Origin: Stomorhina lunata
Lineage: Eukaryota > Arthropoda > Insecta > Diptera > Rhiniidae
Assembly: GCA_933228675.1 (NCBI GenBank)
Contig: OW121741.1
Span: 35,469,952 to 35,533,951 of the forward strand
Direction: 5' to 3'
Length of the DNA: 64,000 nt
Of this stretch, positions 60,371-64,000 are shown piece by piece. The notes beneath the pieces were generated by a model that saw only the letters and a program-made list of their open reading frames with translations, was not told the origin of the DNA and made no database searches. The translations under genes and the position numbers were made by a program. How positions within the stretch are numbered: the stretch's first letter is position 1; each line of letters starts with the position of its first letter.

Positions 60371-61140
60371 AAATCTTAGGTGTAAATTGGAAGGATTAAA
60401 AAAAATATTTCAAAGGATTACGACAAAAAGAGGATCTTTTGTCTTGCAGGATTATTTCAAAAATTATATTGAAGAATTGTTGGCTTTTCAAGATCGCCAT
60501 GTAAAAGACTTCAAATATTTTTGTAAGTATTGTAAAGGATTTAAAATATTTTTGTGGGTATTACTGAGCACTTCTTCAGTTTTGCTTTCGAGCATCAAAA
60601 TACCCTTTTAGTGAGAAGTAATTAACACGTCTTTTGATATGATATGTAGTCAGCATTTTGCAGAATATCCAAATGATGTTCTAGCTCACACAAATATTTT
60701 AAAATTAAACAAAAAGATTCTTAAACTACATACAGTGTTGCTCATATGTATGCAAACACATATTACAGTGACGTGCAGAAATGCACGTACCCTACATGCT
60801 ATACTTAGGTTCATCCTCGATGAATCGTTGATGCCGTTGAAGGAGGTTTCTCGGTTCTTGCGGCCTCAAAGCGTTAACACGCACCAGTCAATAATGATTT
60901 CACTCTACTATCTGTGATATTCCTTTACAGATTTTTAGTAGTGTTTTTCCTTTTCACTCCTTTTTTTATTCTTTTATATGTTTTAAATATTTTAATTCCA
61001 TGGCTGATTATAGGAAGTAATTGGACAAAATGTAAAAACGCTTTTGTTAATTCTAAGAATAAGTATAGGAAGTTTAATTACGACCTAATTACAAGAAATA
61101 AAATATTAAAACAAAAAAAAAATATATAATACAAATCCTG
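60371..61140. other. Anonymous spacer
   Basis: Several short frames on both strands, none with recognisable motifs. A short hairpin 'acgtgcagaaatgcacgt' lies near 60771-60788. Confidence 0.4.
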
Positions 61141-61169
61141 GAGCACCCTAAGTTCTTTTTTCATCCGGT

Positions 61170-61379
61170 TTATTTCACCTCTTCTTGATTTTTTAATATT
61201 GGGTAAGGGAAAATTGGGATTTTTGCTTCCTTTAGACGCTTTGGCTTCAGTTTCTTCGGTTTAGGACCCGCATTAAGGATTTCCGGTTTTTCGTCTGCTC
61301 GTCCTTCCCGTAACAATCGGGCCCAATTTTCTTCGGCCTTCTTAAGGTTTTCAAGGATTTCCTCCCACGTTTCCGTCAT
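61170..61379 (-). CDS. Short charged frame downstream of an LTR, function unknown
   Basis: A 69-codon frame, MTETWEEILENLKKAEENWA then a basic PKPKKLKPKRLKEAKIP stretch. It begins 137 nt after the primer-binding site at 61517-61534, where the first gag codons of an LTR element would be expected. I do not recognise the protein; it may be the start of a gag cut short by a stop. The frame is clear, its expression is not. Confidence 0.35.
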   Translation of the reverse strand: MTETWEEILENLKKAEENWARLLREGRADEKPEILNAGPKPKKLKPKRLKEAKIPIFPYPILKNQEEVK

Positions 61380-61516
61380 GGGCCTTGCTCTTTATTTCAG
61401 GGAAATTCAATAGAATCCTGCTAAGCATAAGCTATGTATGCTGGACTCTGTTGTTCTGTCCCTTGCTTTTTAAATCAGATTGTAGCCAATTTGTTTGCTG
61501 TTTATATCCGATTAGA

Positions 61517-61534
61517 GCAATGGCAGGATCGCCA
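61517..61534 (-). other. Primer-binding site candidate
   Basis: Minus strand TGGCGATCCTGCCATTGC, starting with the TGG expected opposite tRNA CCA and directly abutting the LTR end ...TTACA. The first bases resemble the TGGCGACC site of 412-like elements (tRNA-Arg); the match is partial. Confidence 0.5.
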
Positions 61535-61694
61535 TGTAATGAGTTAAAGATGAAAGACAGAAGTTTATTGTTTTGAAAGTTCAAAATATAAGAAGATACT
61601 TTATTAAAAACTTTTTGCTTAAATACTAATAATGTGATACTCTATATGCTAGACTTAAATAGTTCTACAACTCATTAAGTGAAACATTGTAACA
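61535..61694 (-). mobile_element. Candidate solo/shared LTR, 160 bp
   Basis: On the minus strand it begins TGTTACAATG and ends CTCATTACA, i.e. TG...CA with inverted TGTTACA/(TG)TTACA-like tips. It contains AATAAAGTATCTTC (near 61602) as a plausible poly(A) signal. It is followed by a primer-binding-like site and preceded, 30 bp upstream, by the gag relic. Confidence 0.55.
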
Positions 61695-61724
61695 GGCTCT
61701 CACGTCTTGATTTATGTCTTTGAT

Positions 61725-62480
61725 TCACGTCTTGAAGTAGTCCTGAACGTTATCAGGGACATTATCCTCGGATTGGCGACTAAATGCGTCACTTTCTGGG
61801 AGGTAACCATAATTATCCGTCTCTTCCGGTATACAGTCTACTTCCAGATAGAAGTTTCCCTGTACCTTCCCGACAGGAGCCTGGAAACAAAACGGCATAG
61901 GCCTCTTGACATGCAAATCATTAGGTCTCGATCTATTCATGTAAGTTATTCTATTCGAGCGCAAGCTCGAATCCACTGTCATTGGCTCAGGTCGAGCCTG
62001 AAGTTTGGGCGTAAATGTATGCGGAATATTTCCATTCCAATTGTGAAAATTCTATGCTGGTTTTGCAAAGAAATTATTACTCTGATAAACGTTTGTCTGG
62101 GGTTGCGGCATATGAGCCAATTGAGTGTATAAATTTCGGTGATCCGATTGGTCCCTTTGATGAATATAATTAGAGCGAAAATTTTGGTTTTCCAATTTTA
62201 AACATAAATTAAGTGCTTGTGGCAAATCTGCCGGCTCCTTCATTCCTAAAAGGCGTGCTAAATCGCCCCTAAGACCACGTACGAAGGTGTCGATTGCCTT
62301 ATTCCGATAAGTCTGTGTGAGAAGCTGTAACGGTTCGGCGACCAAGTCCATGGAACCGATCTTGTTCAATATCAGCGATAAATGTGTTCAATATCAGTGA
62401 TAAATGCTTCAGTGCCGTTGTATATTTTATTTGTATAACAAACCGTGTCAAGACGGACATTGTGCCTCTGGAGGCTTCTG
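61725..62480 (-). pseudogene. Gypsy-like gag (capsid to C-terminus)
   Basis: 62480-62370 in another frame reads [20 protein letters not shown], with a 24-bp tandem duplication of 'gttcaatatcag.gataaatg' near 62365-62410. From 62369 the main frame has [40 protein letters not shown] and [12 protein letters not shown]. After one in-frame TAG near 62052 it has RPEPMTVDSSLRSN, then EETDNYGYLPES and the end NVQDYFKT. This is the capsid and acidic tail of mdg1/412/blastopia-type gypsy gag. Only about two lesions, but no pol follows: an LTR does. Confidence 0.8.
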
Positions 62481-63009
62481 AGCCTCTGTCCGAAATCTGA
62501 TTAGCTTCTAATTCGGAGTTCTATTATTTCACTTTCCTTTCCCCAGGGCGGGTCTTAAAAAAACAACAACGTCTCTTTTCTTTAAAACCGCCTTTTTACA
62601 AATGACAAAAAAACTACTAACCTTTTTTTCATAAAAGATAAAGGAGACAGGTTTTTCCAAAAGAAATACGTGGTGGTCACCACCAAAGCAAAGTACCATT
62701 CCTTCAAGGTTTTATTAGTGGCAAAAAAAAAAAAACAAAATGTCGGTTTTATTGTTGCGGTAGAATAATGTTGTATCGATAGTTTGCACGGCATATTTTA
62801 TTAGTCTTTGTTTCACAAGTATTAAATACTTAGTAACTTGATACTCTCGTCTAAAATCGGTGTTGCCAGATTTTATACATGCCGTCTACACCTGCCATAG
62901 GATATTTTAGTGGTGCTATTCAGTCTGATGGCAAACAAAAAAAAAAATAATTAATTTAAACAACTGGCGTAGCCGTCACAATACTCTTATATAGATTGAA
63001 CTAAGTTTA
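62481..63009. other. Anonymous spacer
   Basis: No recognised gene. 62463-62495 ('gtgcctctggaggcttctga') holds a short inverted repeat 'gaggcttctgagcctc'. A-runs at 62726 and 62936. Confidence 0.4.
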
Positions 63010-64000
63010 ATGGAATTAAGTATTCACAAGTTGGGCGGTGGTACCAATGGCATCCTTAAAATCAACATTGTCCACAAGAAAACTGAATTTTCTTTCTAGC
63101 TTGTTTAGAAGAACATGAGTCCATCCAATATATCAAAGGCATCATAAACATATTGTTTAATTCAGTATTGCTGAATTAGGTTGAGCTATTTTGTTTAACC
63201 TCTGTTGATAGCTTCTAGGTAATGTACCAAGAAGACGCTTTGTAATTGTGTGGTTTTTGATTTTTTGAAGGAGATGCTCCAAGAAAAGTGATTTATCCAA
63301 CACAAGCACTTAAACTTAGTTGGTGGCTAATAACGCAAGCACTTGAAACTTGGTTATTATATGATCATTGTATGGAATGAGAAGTTGATGTTTTGAGTCA
63401 TATGCTAATGAAGAGGCATCGAGCCGGCCGCCAACCCTAATTAGTCCATATACATCCAAAAAAGGTGTTAAATTCTTGATGGTGCTTGTTCCAGGTAATG
63501 TTTTGTGTTCTTATAGTTGCTTTATTTCTTCCTTGAATTCGGAGAGTTGCATTTGTGAGATAATAGGAATCAGTGGTTGGTTGAGTTTCATTGTAGTTAA
63601 TAATTTTGATGGTTGCCGCATCTGTTCTTGTCTTCTTGTGTGGGCAATAAAGCGCAGAACATATCCAATAATCCGCTGCGGACGATGGAGTGAATTTTTG
63701 TGGTAAATTCTATAAACAAAATCAGGTTCAGTTGTTTTAATTGCTCGTGATTCGATTGGCTTTGTCTTTCTTTCTAGATTTGTCGAAATCTTAGAGCTTA
63801 TATTGAACTTGGGTGGCCAAACATTTTCCACGCCATGGAGAAACATTGGGCCATAGAACTTAACAGTACATTCTTTAAGAGCTATTGGAGACATTCCGCG
63901 AGATAATATATCTGCTGGATTGCATTTCGAGCTTACGTGACGCCATTGTTCCGCCTGAGTTTCTCCTTGGATTTGCCACAAATGTGTTAAATGATGCTGA
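63010..64000 (-). pseudogene. BEL/Pao pol: end of RNase H and integrase N-terminus, runs off the window
   Basis: Frame 63981-63511: EQWRHVSSKCNPADILSRGM and KFYGPMFLHG (the W..V....NPAD..SRG hallmark that closes BEL/Pao RNase H). Past a stop at 63511 it continues as EHKTLPG, NLTPFLDVYGLIRVGGRLDA and YDSKHQLLIPYNDHI (63490-63375), the zinc-binding start of BEL/Pao integrase. Further left the match fades through stops; a 'caagcacttaaacttagtt' direct duplication lies at 63303-63350. The 5' pol lies beyond 64000. It may or may not belong to the protease copies at 57954 and 59135. Confidence 0.8.

Overview
The window looks like nuclear DNA of a higher fly (Diptera, Brachycera; a calyptrate such as a blow fly is my inference). 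The basis is very high A+T, short 60-80 nt introns, dipteran-type (GTCY)n-bearing dispersed repeats, a mix of R1/jockey-, RTE-, gypsy-, BEL/Pao- and Tc1-like relics, and one host locus recognisable as the APC11 gene (lemming in Drosophila). It is overwhelmingly non-genic: only two open reading frames look like functional host genes.

Layout. 1-5755: dispersed (GTCY)n repeats, a duplicated 441-bp block and a 132-bp tandem repeat. 6565-11180: a 30-bp satellite of about 150 units. 13049-18012: nested inverted-repeat DNA, including a roughly 4 kb foldback-type element whose long terminal arms are built of about 170-bp tandem subrepeats. 18892-19160: a tRNA-headed SINE. 20580-39300: a graveyard of broken non-LTR retrotransposons on both strands, with a 351-bp palindrome (22513-22863), a tandemly multiplied reverse-transcriptase segment (21962-23250) and a decayed, intron-bearing fragment that looks like Mediator subunit MED15 (34790-35590). 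39355-40660: a second satellite that changes orientation midway.

41786-43753 is the host island. An intact 85-residue APC11 RING-H2 subunit is followed 444 bp later on the same strand by an intact 421-residue FAM89/LURAP1-like protein. Candidate short introns and a small non-coding exon lie between them. A 108-bp PIF/Harbinger-like MITE sits just after the second gene. 45170-49165 is a third satellite with a 29-bp unit.

49156-64000 is almost entirely minus-strand retroelement debris: gag genes of several gypsy-like elements, gypsy pol, a jockey-like ORF1 plus endonuclease, another LINE ORF1, two related BEL/Pao gag-protease copies separated by a truncated Tc1 transposase, two LTR/primer-binding-site pairs, and BEL/Pao pol running off the right edge.

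The most noteworthy patterns are: three satellites that look like members of one family; the foldback element; the APC11/FAM89 tandem, possibly one dicistronic transcription unit; the gag-LTR-PBS order seen twice; and an unusual D-x-C-C motif at the protease site shared by two diverged BEL copies. No new multi-gene biological system was convincingly found. All identifications are by eye from translated motifs; no database was searched.
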